Positions 8,487 through 17,530 of a DNA stretch of 64,000 nt are shown in pieces (positions within the stretch are counted from its first letter, which is position 1; each line of letters begins with the position of its first letter). The stretch comes from Chthoniobacterales bacterium. GTDB lineage: Bacteria; Verrucomicrobiota; Verrucomicrobiia; Chthoniobacterales; JACTMZ01. Where the stretch lies: positions 1-64,000 of the forward strand of contig JAGYIO010000001.1 in NCBI GenBank assembly GCA_018402585.1, in the 5' to 3' direction. The position numbers were made by a program, and so were the translations under genes. Below the pieces are notes generated by a model. It did not search any database and was not told the DNA's origin. It worked only from the letters and a program-made list of their open reading frames with translations.

Positions 8487-9676
8487 CGCACCGCCTCCGC
8501 TTGTTCATCCACCCAAGCCTCGTTGAATTCGGCAAAGAGGATTTGCCTCTGCCGCGCGGAATAGACCATGCGGATCATCCCCTCGGCCGTGCGCATCAGA
8601 TAGGGATAAGAAAACTCGCTGCCGGCCTCTTCCTCCAACGTGGCGATTGTCCGCCAATTGCGGCCTTCGTCCTCCGAAAGGGCGAGGCGCAAATTCTCCC
8701 GCTTGCCGGGGGAGAGATCGTTGAAGGCCATCAAGATGACGCCATCCGACAAACGGATTGCGCACAAACCCGAATCACGGTTGGGCAATTCGGTCACCGC
8801 CGGCTTGGTCCAGGTGCGCCCCGCATCATCCGACCACGAGGCCGACATCCACCGGGCAGGGCGGAAATCGCGGAAGAAGGAAACCGCGCGGTCCACCGCC
8901 AGCGGCACGAGCGCAGATTGCAAGACGTAGACACCACCCTCGACCCGGGAGACTGCGGCCGAGTAGTCCTCCCCGCGCGGTTGCAGCCACAAGGTTTCGG
9001 GGAATTTGCCGAGAAACTCCTCGTAGATCGGCACAGCCCAACCGCCACCGCGGAGCAACGCCGGCGGATTTGCGGGAAGAGCGCTCAAATTGGCCAGAGG
9101 GTTCATGGTCAGACTGCGCGGCGCATCCCAAGTGCGGCCGCCGTCTCGGGACCAAGTCAGATTCATCGAACTCCCCGACCAGCGCCCGGCCGCAATGTCA
9201 ACAAAGAGCAGACCGAGACGATCGCTGCCGTCGGCCAGCAAGAGGGGATTCCCGAGCGAGATCACGTTGCGCCGCAGATCACGTTCAACCCGTTCGCGCG
9301 TCATCACCGCCACCGGCTCCGACCACCCACCGTCCGCCCCGCGGCTCGACAAATAAATGGCCACGTCTGACGCCCCCTCGCCGCTCCCGGCATACCAAAC
9401 CGCAAGCAGCGTCCCGTCGGGCAGCTCAGCCAAGGTGGCCGCATGCGACTTCGCGTGCATGCTCCCGCGATTGACCTGCGCCGTCCGGAAAAAAGGCTTG
9501 GTGGCAACGGCGGCCTGTCCGCCTGTGGGCGGATCCCCGGCGCGAGGCGATCCACTCTCCATCAAAAATCCGGGAAAAGATTTGGCCCCCTCTTCCCGGG
9601 CCAGCCACCACGGCGCAAGTCCGGCCAACAACGCCGCCACCGCCAGCCAAACACGCCAGATTCTTGCGCCTTTCAT
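8483..9676 (-). CDS. membrane-anchored sialidase (BNR/Asp-box) family protein
   Basis: A 397-residue exo-sialidase-like six-bladed beta-propeller. An N-terminal hydrophobic segment (about residues 6-24) should anchor or export it. Three Asp-box motifs are visible: [16 protein letters not shown] and SEDEGRNW, plus [14 protein letters not shown] near the first blade. Members cleave terminal sialic acids or related sugars; the substrate is not certain. The ATG at 9676 is preferred because it forms ATGA with the dinG stop. The linker after the anchor (about residues 45-55) is encoded by a 30-bp palindromic repeat also found between genes at 15210. Confidence 0.82.
   Translation of the reverse strand: MKGARIWRVWLAVAALLAGLAPWWLAREEGAKSFPGFLMESGSPRAGDPPTGGQAAVATKPFFRTAQVNRGSMHAKSHAATLAELPDGTLLAVWYAGSGEGASDVAIYLSSRGADGGWSEPVAVMTRERVERDLRRNVISLGNPLLLADGSDRLGLLFVDIAAGRWSGSSMNLTWSRDGGRTWDAPRSLTMNPLANLSALPANPPALLRGGGWAVPIYEEFLGKFPETLWLQPRGEDYSAAVSRVEGGVYVLQSALVPLAVDRAVSFFRDFRPARWMSASWSDDAGRTWTKPAVTELPNRDSGLCAIRLSDGVILMAFNDLSPGKRENLRLALSEDEGRNWRTIATLEEEAGSEFSYPYLMRTAEGMIRMVYSARQRQILFAEFNEAWVDEQAEAVR
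9513..9542. repeat. palindromic repeat inside the sialidase gene
   Basis: This 30-bp stretch (core TGTCCGCC and GCGGATCCCCGGCG) recurs between genes at 15210-15238, differing by one base and one indel. It forms a small hairpin (TCCGCC/GGCGGA). It sits in the low-conservation linker between membrane anchor and propeller and keeps the frame, so it looks like a repeat that landed in a tolerant part of a gene. Confidence 0.6.
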
Positions 9677-11664
9677 ACAATTTCGACCGGACACTCCGGC
9701 AGCGCCTTGAGAAACGCCCGTCCGTAGTTTTTCGTCACCACCCGGTTGTCCAGCAGCACGATGATTCCTTCATCCGAAGCGGTGCGGATGAGCCGGCCGA
9801 CCCCCTGACGCAGCTTCAAAATGGCTTCAGGCAGCGAGTATTCGGAAAACGGGTCGCCGCCTCGCGCCTCGATCTGTTCCAGACGGGCCTCGACCAGCGG
9901 ATGATCCGGCACCGCAAAGGGCAACCGCGTGATGATCACGTTGCGCAAGGCTTCGCCCGGCACATCGACCCCGCTCCAAAAACTGTCCAACCCGAAGAGC
10001 ACCGAATTGGCCTCGCCCCGGAAGTCCTCGACCATCTTGTGCCGCGAGCGGTCCGCCCCCTGCACGAGCAAAGGCCAACCTTTGTCCGCGAAAAAACCCT
10101 CCATCCTCGCGGCCAGACTCCGCATCAGCCGCGCATTGGTAAAAAGGACGAAGGCGTGGCCTTGCGTTTCGGTGGTGAAATGACGGATCCATTTTTCCAA
10201 TTCCGCTTCGTAGTCCGCGGCCCGCGGATCCGGCATTTTTTTTACCACGTAAATTTTCATCTGCCGCGCGTAATCAAACGGGCTTCCGATCTGCACCGCC
10301 TCGGCCTCCTCGGCGCCGACCCGCTCGCGGAAGTAGAGCAAATCCGGCCGCCCGACCGACAGCGTCGCGCTGGTCAGCACCGCGGTGGTCTCATCGCGAA
10401 AAAGCAACTGGCGCAATTCCCCCGCCAGGTCGACCGGGGTGACATGTGCCGTGGTGAATTGATCGCGGCGCCCCGTGACCGACGCCCAATAAACACTGTC
10501 CTCGGCCTGCTGGTCGGCAAAGACGGGCAAGCCGTCGAGAAAAGCCTGCAAGCGCAGGGACGCTTCCCCCGCCTCGGAGCGCATTTCTTCCGTGGCATCC
10601 GACGAGGCGTCTTTGATCACCTGCCGCAATTCCTGTAGACGAGGCATGAGATCCATCGGCAGCTCCAACGGACCGCGCACCCGCACCTCTTTCCCCTTGC
10701 TGAAATTGCACTTGTTGGTCAAGGCCGTGAAAAAGCGTTCCCCTTCGTCGATCGCCGCAGCCACCACCGCCGCACCGGGCTTGGATTTCAGGGCCACGAG
10801 CAGACCTTTTTTTGTCCGCGGATTCCACATTCTCTGCAGCAGGTAACGCAGTTCGTATTGCGAGAGGCGGATTCCGAGGTGCTTTGCCGCCACGTTCTCA
10901 ATGGTGTGAGCCTCGTCGATGACCAGAAAGTCGTTCGGGTAAAGATAGCCCGGGCCTTCCTCCGACTGTGGGTCGCGCCCTCCCAGCATGATGAAAAGGA
11001 GACTGTGGTTGAGCACGACAAGGTTCGCCGCGTCCACCCGGCGGCGGGCCTGCTGGTAAAAACAGCGCGGACCGTCCCCGCCGCCGCAGGATCGCTGGGT
11101 GCAGATCCCCGCCTCACTGCAGACCAGATTCCAGACCGCCGGATCGGGCAGCGGATCAAGGTCGGCCAGGGATCCGTCGCGCGTGCGGTGGCTCCAATCC
11201 AAGATGCGCTCCAACTCCACCGCCTCGGTCGTGGTGAAAAGCTCCGCCCGGTTTTCCAGCGCTTTGTGCAGGCGGCGCGGACACAAATAGTTCTGCCGCC
11301 CCTTGAGCAGGGCCGCATCAAACTCCACCGGCAACAACTTCGCGACCAGCGGGAGGTCTTTGTAGAGCAACTGCTCTTGCAAGTTGATCGTGTGGGTCGA
11401 GACAATCGCTTTGCGTCCGCCTTCCATCGCGGCCAGCACCGACGGAACAAGGTAGGCCAGCGACTTGCCCGTGCCGGTTCCCGCCTCGGCGACCAGATGA
11501 CCTCCCCGCGCCAACGTTTCCGCCACGCGCTGCGCCATGAGCAATTGCTGCGGACGGAATTCGTAATTGTTGGCTGCCGAGAGCAAGCCACCCGGCGCAA
11601 AGACGTCGTCCATCCGCGCCGTGGGCCCCGCTTTGGCCCCGCCTTCCGGGACAAGCGAGATCAT
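9673..11664 (-). CDS. dinG: DinG-type ATP-dependent DNA helicase
   Basis: A 663-residue superfamily 2 helicase of the XPD/DinG group, which unwinds 5'-tailed DNA, D-loops and R-loops at stalled forks. It shows Walker [11 protein letters not shown] (about residue 60), the DEAH box [12 protein letters not shown], and between them cysteines ([20 protein letters not shown]) placed like the 4Fe-4S cluster ligands of XPD/DinG. The C-terminal RecA domain shows [22 protein letters not shown] and QGVGRLIRT. An ATGA overlap couples it to the sialidase downstream, an unexpected partner. Confidence 0.92.
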   Translation of the reverse strand: MISLVPEGGAKAGPTARMDDVFAPGGLLSAANNYEFRPQQLLMAQRVAETLARGGHLVAEAGTGTGKSLAYLVPSVLAAMEGGRKAIVSTHTINLQEQLLYKDLPLVAKLLPVEFDAALLKGRQNYLCPRRLHKALENRAELFTTTEAVELERILDWSHRTRDGSLADLDPLPDPAVWNLVCSEAGICTQRSCGGGDGPRCFYQQARRRVDAANLVVLNHSLLFIMLGGRDPQSEEGPGYLYPNDFLVIDEAHTIENVAAKHLGIRLSQYELRYLLQRMWNPRTKKGLLVALKSKPGAAVVAAAIDEGERFFTALTNKCNFSKGKEVRVRGPLELPMDLMPRLQELRQVIKDASSDATEEMRSEAGEASLRLQAFLDGLPVFADQQAEDSVYWASVTGRRDQFTTAHVTPVDLAGELRQLLFRDETTAVLTSATLSVGRPDLLYFRERVGAEEAEAVQIGSPFDYARQMKIYVVKKMPDPRAADYEAELEKWIRHFTTETQGHAFVLFTNARLMRSLAARMEGFFADKGWPLLVQGADRSRHKMVEDFRGEANSVLFGLDSFWSGVDVPGEALRNVIITRLPFAVPDHPLVEARLEQIEARGGDPFSEYSLPEAILKLRQGVGRLIRTASDEGIIVLLDNRVVTKNYGRAFLKALPECPVEIV

Positions 11665-11754
11665 GACTTGTCCCCTTCCGGCTTAAACGGATTGCTGCCG
11701 GACGGCTGCCGCCGGATAATCCTCGGACAAAGCGTTCCATCCGGGGCGCCCGCT

Positions 11755-12876
11755 ATGCAAATCCTCGACCGATACATCCTCATTCGCGTGCTCCAGCCCT
11801 TCCTTTACTGCGTGTTGGGGTTTGTCTCCATCTGGCTGGTCTTCGACCTGAGCGAGAATGCACCGACTTTCCTCGAGAACAAAGCCCCGCTTTCGCGTGT
11901 CGCGGAATTTTACCTCCTCCGGGTCCCGGAAATCATCCTCCTGAGCCTCCCGGTCGGCCTGCTCCTCGCCATTCTATACACCTTCACCCAAATGTCGCGG
12001 CGCAACGAACTCATCTCCATCCTCTGTGCGGGGCGCAGCGTTCTCCGGCTTCTCGCTCCCCTCCTCATCCTCGGTCTGCTCCTCACCGCCTTCGCCACGG
12101 CCCTCAATTACTCCGCCGCCCCTCACGCCGGTGCGGTCAAGAAGGACATCCTGCAAGAAGTCTCCAGCGGCCAGGACCTCGAGCGCCAAGCGATCAAAGG
12201 CCACCTTTTCCGAAACCGCGAAGACCGCCGCTTCTGGCATATCGGTCGCCTCAACCCTTCGCTCGAACGCCTTGGCTCGGTCATGATACTGCAGGAAGAC
12301 GAATCCGGGGGTCTGCAGCGGAACTACTACGCGGAGCAAGCGGCCTACGACCACGCCTCCAAAACATGGCGGCTTGAAAAAGGCAAAGTGGTCGACTTTA
12401 GCCCGCAGGGCGATGTGAAGGAACAACGCTGGTTCGAAGTCCTCCGCCTGCGCAATTTTTCCGAAACCCCGTGGCGGATCAGCAGCTCAGTGCTCGACGC
12501 CAATTTCCTCTCCGTGCCCGAATTGCGCGAATACCTAACCAACAATTCCCATTTCACCCCGGCGCGACTCGCCCCTTACCGCACCCAACTGGCCTACCGC
12601 TGGGCCTTGCCTTGGGGCTGCTTCCTCGCTGTTCTCCTCGCCGCACCCCTCGGCATCATCTACTCGCGACGAGGCCTGCTCGGCGGCATCACCATCGCTA
12701 TCCTGCTTTTCTTTTTTCTCATCCTGACCAGCAGCGTCTTTCTCGCCTTGGGCAAAGGTCACCGCATTGATGCTCCGCTCGCCGCGTGGGGACCCATGGC
12801 TCTTTTTGGGGCCATCGGCCTCTTCATGCTCTGGATGCGCTCGACCAACCGCGAGATACCCAGCATTCTCTCCTGA
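11755..12876 (+). CDS. LptF/LptG-family LPS export permease
   Basis: A 373-residue YjgP/YjgQ-type permease. LptF and LptG are the membrane subunits of the LptB2FG ABC extractor that moves lipopolysaccharide from inner membrane to the Lpt bridge. The N-terminus ILDRYILIRVLQPFLYC is characteristic; three helices precede a large periplasmic beta-jellyroll region (about 120-270), and three more follow (RWALPWGCFLAVLLAAPLGI onward). It cannot be told with certainty whether it is LptF or LptG; the partner is not in the window. The ATG at 11755 fits the family N-terminus, while the upstream frame is antisense to dinG. Confidence 0.88.
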   Translation: MQILDRYILIRVLQPFLYCVLGFVSIWLVFDLSENAPTFLENKAPLSRVAEFYLLRVPEIILLSLPVGLLLAILYTFTQMSRRNELISILCAGRSVLRLLAPLLILGLLLTAFATALNYSAAPHAGAVKKDILQEVSSGQDLERQAIKGHLFRNREDRRFWHIGRLNPSLERLGSVMILQEDESGGLQRNYYAEQAAYDHASKTWRLEKGKVVDFSPQGDVKEQRWFEVLRLRNFSETPWRISSSVLDANFLSVPELREYLTNNSHFTPARLAPYRTQLAYRWALPWGCFLAVLLAAPLGIIYSRRGLLGGITIAILLFFFLILTSSVFLALGKGHRIDAPLAAWGPMALFGAIGLFMLWMRSTNREIPSILS

Positions 12877-12882
12877 AGTGCC

Positions 12883-13383
12883 ATGAACCAAGACTGGGAA
12901 ATCCGCAAACGCTCCGAATCCTGCACCGCCACGCAGCATCCTTTCCAAGCGGATGAATTATTCTACACCGCACTTTATCGCGAGGCGGACAATTTCCGCC
13001 GGGACGACGTCTGCGCAGCGGCCTGGGCCGCCCGGCCTGCGGAACCGGCGCCGTTCTCCTTCTGGAAAACCAAGTTCGAGGTCCCGCCGCCACTTCCACC
13101 CGAACCGCTCGGCAAGCAGGACGCGGAAGGTCTTCTCCGGAAACTGATCAAGGAAAATTCTGACGCGACCAAAAATGCGCGCTACATTTTAGCTCTCATG
13201 CTCGAACGTAAACGCATCCTCAAGCCAATGGAGAGCAGCGATCCGGACATCATGGTCTACGAACGCGCCGGTACAGGCGAAACCTTCCTCATCCCCAACC
13301 CCCGCCTCAGCCTGGCCCAAGTCCCCGAAGTCCAGGCGGAGGTGACCGCGCTTCTCGGACACCAACTCGGCGCTGCGGCCTGA
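12883..13383 (+). CDS. conserved hypothetical protein
   Basis: A 166-residue soluble protein starting six bases after the LptF/G stop, hence probably co-transcribed. It begins with a Cys/His-containing segment (SESCTATQHPFQADELFYTALYREADNFRRDDVC) followed by two WxA/FxFWKT stretches and a helical C-terminal half (DAEGLLRKLIKENSDATKNARYILALMLERKRIL). No catalytic motif is recognised. Composition and the tight operon position argue that it is a real gene; proteins of this look occur in Verrucomicrobia and Planctomycetes as far as I recall. Confidence 0.7.
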   Translation: MNQDWEIRKRSESCTATQHPFQADELFYTALYREADNFRRDDVCAAAWAARPAEPAPFSFWKTKFEVPPPLPPEPLGKQDAEGLLRKLIKENSDATKNARYILALMLERKRILKPMESSDPDIMVYERAGTGETFLIPNPRLSLAQVPEVQAEVTALLGHQLGAAA

Positions 13384-13422
13384 CCCAGCAAGCGGCGCCG
13401 CCCCCGGCACCGGCCCATTTCC

Positions 13423-14472
13423 ATGGAACACGCCACCGCACAACCCGGCTTCACTCCTCGCGCCGAGCGCCCCGTCCTCTTTCTCGCGCCCATGGCCGGC
13501 GTGACCAACTCGGTCTTCCGCCGCATTTGCAAAGCGCGCGGCGCCGACGTGCTGACCACCGAATTCGTCTCGGCCGAGGGCATCCTACACCGCAACGAGC
13601 GCACCGAGCAGTTTGTCGACTTCACCCCGGAAGAACATCCCCTCGGCGTCCAACTCTTCGGCGGTGAAGCGGAACAACTCGCCCGCGGGGCCACGTCGGT
13701 CGTCGATTGGAAACAACCCGACTTCATCGACCTCAATTTCGGCTGTCCGGTCAACAAAGTGGTTTGCAAAAACGGCGGGTCCTCCCTCCTCCGCGACGGC
13801 ACCCTCCTCGCCGCCATCGCCTCCGCCGTCGTTCGTGCCGTCTCCCCGCTGCCCGTCACGGCGAAAATCCGCACCGGTTGGGACGAGCAGTCGGTCAATG
13901 CGGCGGACAATGCACGCCGCCTCGAAGATGCCGGCATCTGCCGTCTCACCGTGCACGGCCGCACCCGCGCCCAAGGCTACTCCGGACAAGCCGACTGGGA
14001 CGTCATCGCCACGGTGGCGGATGCGGTGCGCATGCCCGTGGTCGGCAACGGCGACATCGACTCCGCCGCCGCGGCCGTGCAGCGCTGGCACCGCGCCGCG
14101 GTTTCCGGCCTCATGATCGGCCGTGCCGCCATGACCAGCCCGTGGATCTTCCAGGAAATCGCCGCCGCTTTCCGGGGCGAGGATGCACCACCGGAGCCGA
14201 CACTCTCCGACCGTTGGGACCTTATCGAGGATCATTGCCGGCAGGAGTTGGCGCGTTGGCGCAAAACGGACCGAGCCATGCACGCCATGCGCTCCCGCCT
14301 CATGGCTTACTCGCGCGGACTCCACTCCAGCCGCGAGTTGCGCCGCCGCTTCGGGGCCGTGGAGACCCTTGAGGGACTTGCCGGAATCCGCGCTTGGCAC
14401 GAAGATGCGGTGCATGAATCCAGCGAGTCCGCCGCTCCCCATGAAATTCCTCCGCATCTGGCCCACCTGTAG
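13423..14472 (+). CDS. dus: tRNA-dihydrouridine synthase
   Basis: A 349-residue FMN-dependent enzyme that reduces uridines in the tRNA D-loop to dihydrouridine. The TIM-barrel hallmarks are present: FLAPMAGVTNSVFRRI, GVQLFGGEAEQLARGA, the catalytic region DLNFGCPVNKVVCKNGGSSLL, KIRTGWDE, LTVHGRTRAQGYSGQADW, VVGNGDI and GLMIGRAAM. The Cys in KVVCKNGG is the expected proton donor. The sequence is DusB-like, but the specificity class is not certain. Its last 32 bases overlap the start of the PCMT gene. Confidence 0.93.
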   Translation: MEHATAQPGFTPRAERPVLFLAPMAGVTNSVFRRICKARGADVLTTEFVSAEGILHRNERTEQFVDFTPEEHPLGVQLFGGEAEQLARGATSVVDWKQPDFIDLNFGCPVNKVVCKNGGSSLLRDGTLLAAIASAVVRAVSPLPVTAKIRTGWDEQSVNAADNARRLEDAGICRLTVHGRTRAQGYSGQADWDVIATVADAVRMPVVGNGDIDSAAAAVQRWHRAAVSGLMIGRAAMTSPWIFQEIAAAFRGEDAPPEPTLSDRWDLIEDHCRQELARWRKTDRAMHAMRSRLMAYSRGLHSSRELRRRFGAVETLEGLAGIRAWHEDAVHESSESAAPHEIPPHLAHL

Positions 14473-15193
14473 CGGCGCCGGCCGTTGGCTCCTTTTTCTC
14501 ACTCTCCTTCTCCCCGCCTGCCCCGAGGCGAAACCGCCCGTTTCCGCCCCCGACCTCGCCGCCCAACGCGAGACCATGGTGCGGGAACAAATCTTGGACC
14601 GCGGCATCACCGATCCCGCCACTCTCGAGGCCATGCGCACCGTGCCGCGCCACGATTTTCTCCCGCTTCGTCTGCGTAGCGAGGCTTACATGGACTACCC
14701 TCTGCCTATCGGCCACGGCCAAACCATCTCCCAACCCTACATCGTCGCCTTCATGACCGAAGCCATCCGCCCGCAACCCGGCGAAAAGATTTTGGAGATC
14801 GGCGCCGGCTCTGGCTACCAAGCCGCCATCCTCGCCGCCATGGGCGCGGAAGTTTATACTGTAGAAATCGTCGAACCCCTCGCCGCAATGGCGCGGCAAA
14901 ATCTCGAGCGGCTCGGCTTTGACAAAGCCAAAGTCCTCCACGCCGACGGCTACCGTGGTTGGCCCGAGCACGCGCCCTACGACGCCATCGTTGTCACCTG
15001 CGCCCCCGACAAAATTCCGCCCGACCTCGTCGCCCAACTCCGCGACGGCGGACGCATGATCATCCCCGTCGGCAGCGGCCTGAACCAAGACCTCGTCCTC
15101 CTCCGCAAAAAGGGCGACCAAATCGAAAAACAATCCGTCCTCCCTGTCCGCTTCGTCCCCATGACCGGCGAAGCGCAAAGCCAACAACCGTAA
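14441..15193 (+). CDS. pcm: lipoprotein-type protein-L-isoaspartate O-methyltransferase
   Basis: A 250-residue PCMT that methylates damaged L-isoaspartyl residues using S-adenosylmethionine. Core motifs are clear: MVREQILDRGITDPATLEAM, PLPIGHGQTISQPYIVAFM, and SAM-binding ILEIGAGSGYQAAILA. Unlike the usual cytosolic enzyme it begins with a basic segment, a hydrophobic stretch and a lipobox-like LLPAC (Cys near residue 25), so it may be exported and lipid-anchored. The ATG at 14441 lies inside the end of dus; a shorter cytosolic form from the internal Met before VREQILD is possible. Confidence 0.87.
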   Translation: MKFLRIWPTCSGAGRWLLFLTLLLPACPEAKPPVSAPDLAAQRETMVREQILDRGITDPATLEAMRTVPRHDFLPLRLRSEAYMDYPLPIGHGQTISQPYIVAFMTEAIRPQPGEKILEIGAGSGYQAAILAAMGAEVYTVEIVEPLAAMARQNLERLGFDKAKVLHADGYRGWPEHAPYDAIVVTCAPDKIPPDLVAQLRDGGRMIIPVGSGLNQDLVLLRKKGDQIEKQSVLPVRFVPMTGEAQSQQP

Positions 15194-15209
15194 TCCCGTA
15201 GCGTCGCCA

Positions 15210-15238
15210 GCCTGTCCGCCGTGTGCGGATCCCCGGCG
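15210..15238. repeat. intergenic palindromic repeat, copy of 9513-9542
   Basis: This 29-bp sequence lies between the convergent pcm and SMP-30 genes and matches the sialidase-internal element with one indel and one mismatch. Its normal place between converging genes suggests the intragenic copy is the unusual one. Confidence 0.55.
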
Positions 15239-15291
15239 ACGGCCGCTTTACGCCTCCTCGTCCGCGCAACGAGCCCCGCGGCGTGACGAAA

Positions 15292-16173
15292 TCACCCCGC
15301 AAAAGCAAACCCCGGCATCCCTTTCACCCCGACCCTCGCCGCAAAAAGATTTCCCGCCTCCGCCTCCGGCGACGGCTCCGCATCCTCGCGCCCCTTTTGG
15401 GCCGTGGTGAAATAAAGCAGGTCCAAGTCCGGTCCGCCGAAAGAAGGACAGGTCACATTCGCCGCCGGACATTCCACCTTGGCCACTATTTCCCCTGTCG
15501 CCGGATTCCACCGCGCCACGCCGTGCCCCCCCCACAAGGCCGTCCACAAAAACCCCTCAGCATCGACCGCCAGGCCATCCGGCCGTCCCATCGCTTTGTC
15601 CACTTCGACCACCACACGACGATTGCAAATGTCCCCGCTCATCGCCTCATAATCGAAAGCAAACACGCAGGAAGTCTTCGTATCCGTCCAGTAAAACGTC
15701 TTCTCGTCCGGCGACCAACCCAGCCCGTTCGAATTCCCCACGTGGTCGATCAATTTCGCCCAAGTCAAATCCGGCTCAATCCGCCAGAGCGCCGCTTTTT
15801 GCTCGGACCCATCATAAGCAATCGTCCCCGCAAACAACCGCCCGCGCGGATCCGGCTTGCCGTCGTTGAAACGATTCCCCGCCACCTGCGCTTCCGGGTC
15901 GCACAACAGCACAAATTTCCCACTCTCGAAATCCATCCGCGCGATCCCGTCGCGCGTCCCCAACACCAAGCCCCCCCGCGTCGCCGGTTGGACCAGCGAG
16001 ACATGGCACGGCGTCTTGCGCATCTCGTCCTTCCCGGTGGCCGGATCGAACCGGTGCACCTCGCACCGCAAAATATCCACCCAATAAAGCCTTTGCTCCG
16101 CCGCGAACCAGCACGCACCCTCGCCCAATATGGCCCGCGCCGCGAGCACGCACTCCGCTACGAATTCCTTCAC
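15292..16173 (-). CDS. SMP-30/gluconolactonase family protein
   Basis: A 293-residue calcium-dependent lactonase-like beta-propeller of the SMP-30/gluconolactonase/LRE family, which hydrolyses sugar lactones. Motifs include LGEGACWFAAEQRLYWVDI, NRFNDGKPDPRGRLFAGT, NSNGLGWSPDEKTFYWTDT and GRPDGLAVDAEGFLWTALWGG, giving the expected Glu, Asn and Asp metal ligands. The GTG start at 16173 is chosen because it overlaps the glycogen synthase stop in GTGA; a longer frame to 16233 exists but its extra 20 residues are unlike the family. Translational coupling to a glycogen synthase suggests sugar metabolism. Confidence 0.88.
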   Translation of the reverse strand: MKEFVAECVLAARAILGEGACWFAAEQRLYWVDILRCEVHRFDPATGKDEMRKTPCHVSLVQPATRGGLVLGTRDGIARMDFESGKFVLLCDPEAQVAGNRFNDGKPDPRGRLFAGTIAYDGSEQKAALWRIEPDLTWAKLIDHVGNSNGLGWSPDEKTFYWTDTKTSCVFAFDYEAMSGDICNRRVVVEVDKAMGRPDGLAVDAEGFLWTALWGGHGVARWNPATGEIVAKVECPAANVTCPSFGGPDLDLLYFTTAQKGREDAEPSPEAEAGNLFAARVGVKGMPGFAFAG

Positions 16174-17381
16174 GATGCCCCCCCGCAAACCGTCCGATAC
16201 AACTCCGCCGTTTTCCGCGCGATCGCCTTCCAACTGAAACTCTCCTCCACCCGCCGCCGCGCCTCCCGCGCCATGTGACTTCGCCGGACCTCGTCGCGCA
16301 TCAACTCGTTGATCGCCTCGGCCAGATTGTAAGCAAAACTGTCCGGGCTGACCGGCCCAAACGGCGCCTCCTTGCTCTGCTCGACCGGCACGAGCAGCCC
16401 CGTCTCACCAGGCACCACCACCTCGGGAATCCCGCCCACCGCACTGGCCACCACCGGTGTCCCGCAAGCCATCGCTTCGAGATTGATGATCCCGAAGGGC
16501 TCGTAAATCGACGGACAGACAAAAACCTCCGCGCCCGAATACAGCGCAATGATCTCACTTTTCGGCAACATCTCCTCGATCCAGACCACGCCCGGACGCT
16601 CCTGCTGCGCGGCTTGCACCGCTGACTTCATTTCCGCCGCGATCTCCGGCGTATCCGGCGTACCGGCGCAGAGCACGACTTGGAACCCCGGGTCCAAATG
16701 CCGCAACGCTCTGACCAGATGAATAATCCCCTTCTGCCGCGTGATCCGCCCGACAAACAAAATATACGGCCGCGCCGGGTCGATCCCGTGGCGCCGCAAC
16801 ACTTCGTCGTCCCGCCGCTCCACGTATTCCTCGAGGTCGATGCCGTTGTGAATGACGTGCACCCGCGCCGGATCGAGGCGAAACAATCGCAGCAGGTCGG
16901 CCTTGGTCGATTCGCTCACCGCGATGACCGCATCAGCCATCTCGATCGCCGTCTTTTCCACCCAGACCGAAAAATCATACCCGCCCCCGAGCTGCTCGCG
17001 CTTCCACGGACGCAGCGGCTCGAGCGAGTGGACGGTCAGTACCAGCGGTAAACCGTAATTCAGTTTCGTCAGTATGCCGCCGAGGTGGGTGTACCAAGTA
17101 TGCACGTGCACGAGGTCCGCATCCGTTCCCGCCGCGGCCATGGCATTGTCGCATTGCGTAGCGGCGAAAACAGCGCGCAGCGCCGGCGGACACCCGAAAG
17201 CCGATTCGTCGACCCTGAATCCGCGCACCGTCAAATCCCCCTCGCTCGACGTCTGCCCCCCAAAACACCTCACCTCGACAGCCATGAACCGCGCCAGCTC
17301 GCCGGCCAAATACTCCACGTGGACACCCGCGCCACCGTAAACCTGCGGCGGGTACTCATTGGTCAGCAACAGCGCTTTCAC
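16170..17381 (-). CDS. glgM: GT4 glycogen synthase / maltose-1-phosphate synthase
   Basis: A 403-residue GT-B glycosyltransferase of the actinobacterial GlgA/GlgM type, using ADP-glucose to extend alpha-glucan or make maltose-1-phosphate. The N-terminus shows NEYPPQVYGGAGVHVEYLA and HVHTWYTH; the C-terminal half shows FVGRITRQKGIIHLVRAL, the donor-site PSIYEPFGIINLEAMACGTPVVAS and GGIPEVV. It is much closer to this short GT4 class than to classical GT5 GlgA (about 480 residues). The start is GTG. It is coupled to the lactonase by a 4-base overlap. Confidence 0.88.
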   Translation of the reverse strand: MKALLLTNEYPPQVYGGAGVHVEYLAGELARFMAVEVRCFGGQTSSEGDLTVRGFRVDESAFGCPPALRAVFAATQCDNAMAAAGTDADLVHVHTWYTHLGGILTKLNYGLPLVLTVHSLEPLRPWKREQLGGGYDFSVWVEKTAIEMADAVIAVSESTKADLLRLFRLDPARVHVIHNGIDLEEYVERRDDEVLRRHGIDPARPYILFVGRITRQKGIIHLVRALRHLDPGFQVVLCAGTPDTPEIAAEMKSAVQAAQQERPGVVWIEEMLPKSEIIALYSGAEVFVCPSIYEPFGIINLEAMACGTPVVASAVGGIPEVVVPGETGLLVPVEQSKEAPFGPVSPDSFAYNLAEAINELMRDEVRRSHMAREARRRVEESFSWKAIARKTAELYRTVCGGAS

Positions 17382-17530
17382 AAAAATACCTTATGCCACC
17401 CCGCCCGCCGCTGAAATTTCAAATTTCAAATCCCCTCACCCCCTCCATACCACCCGGGCCTCCTTCCCCCCGAAAACTGAATTGTGAAAACTCTCCCCTC
17501 CCTCGCCCCCCTCTGTTTAGCATCCCCCCC

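Noticed and set aside
10858-11754. Upstream extension of the LptF/G frame
   Set aside because: It is antisense to dinG; the family N-terminus starts at 11755.
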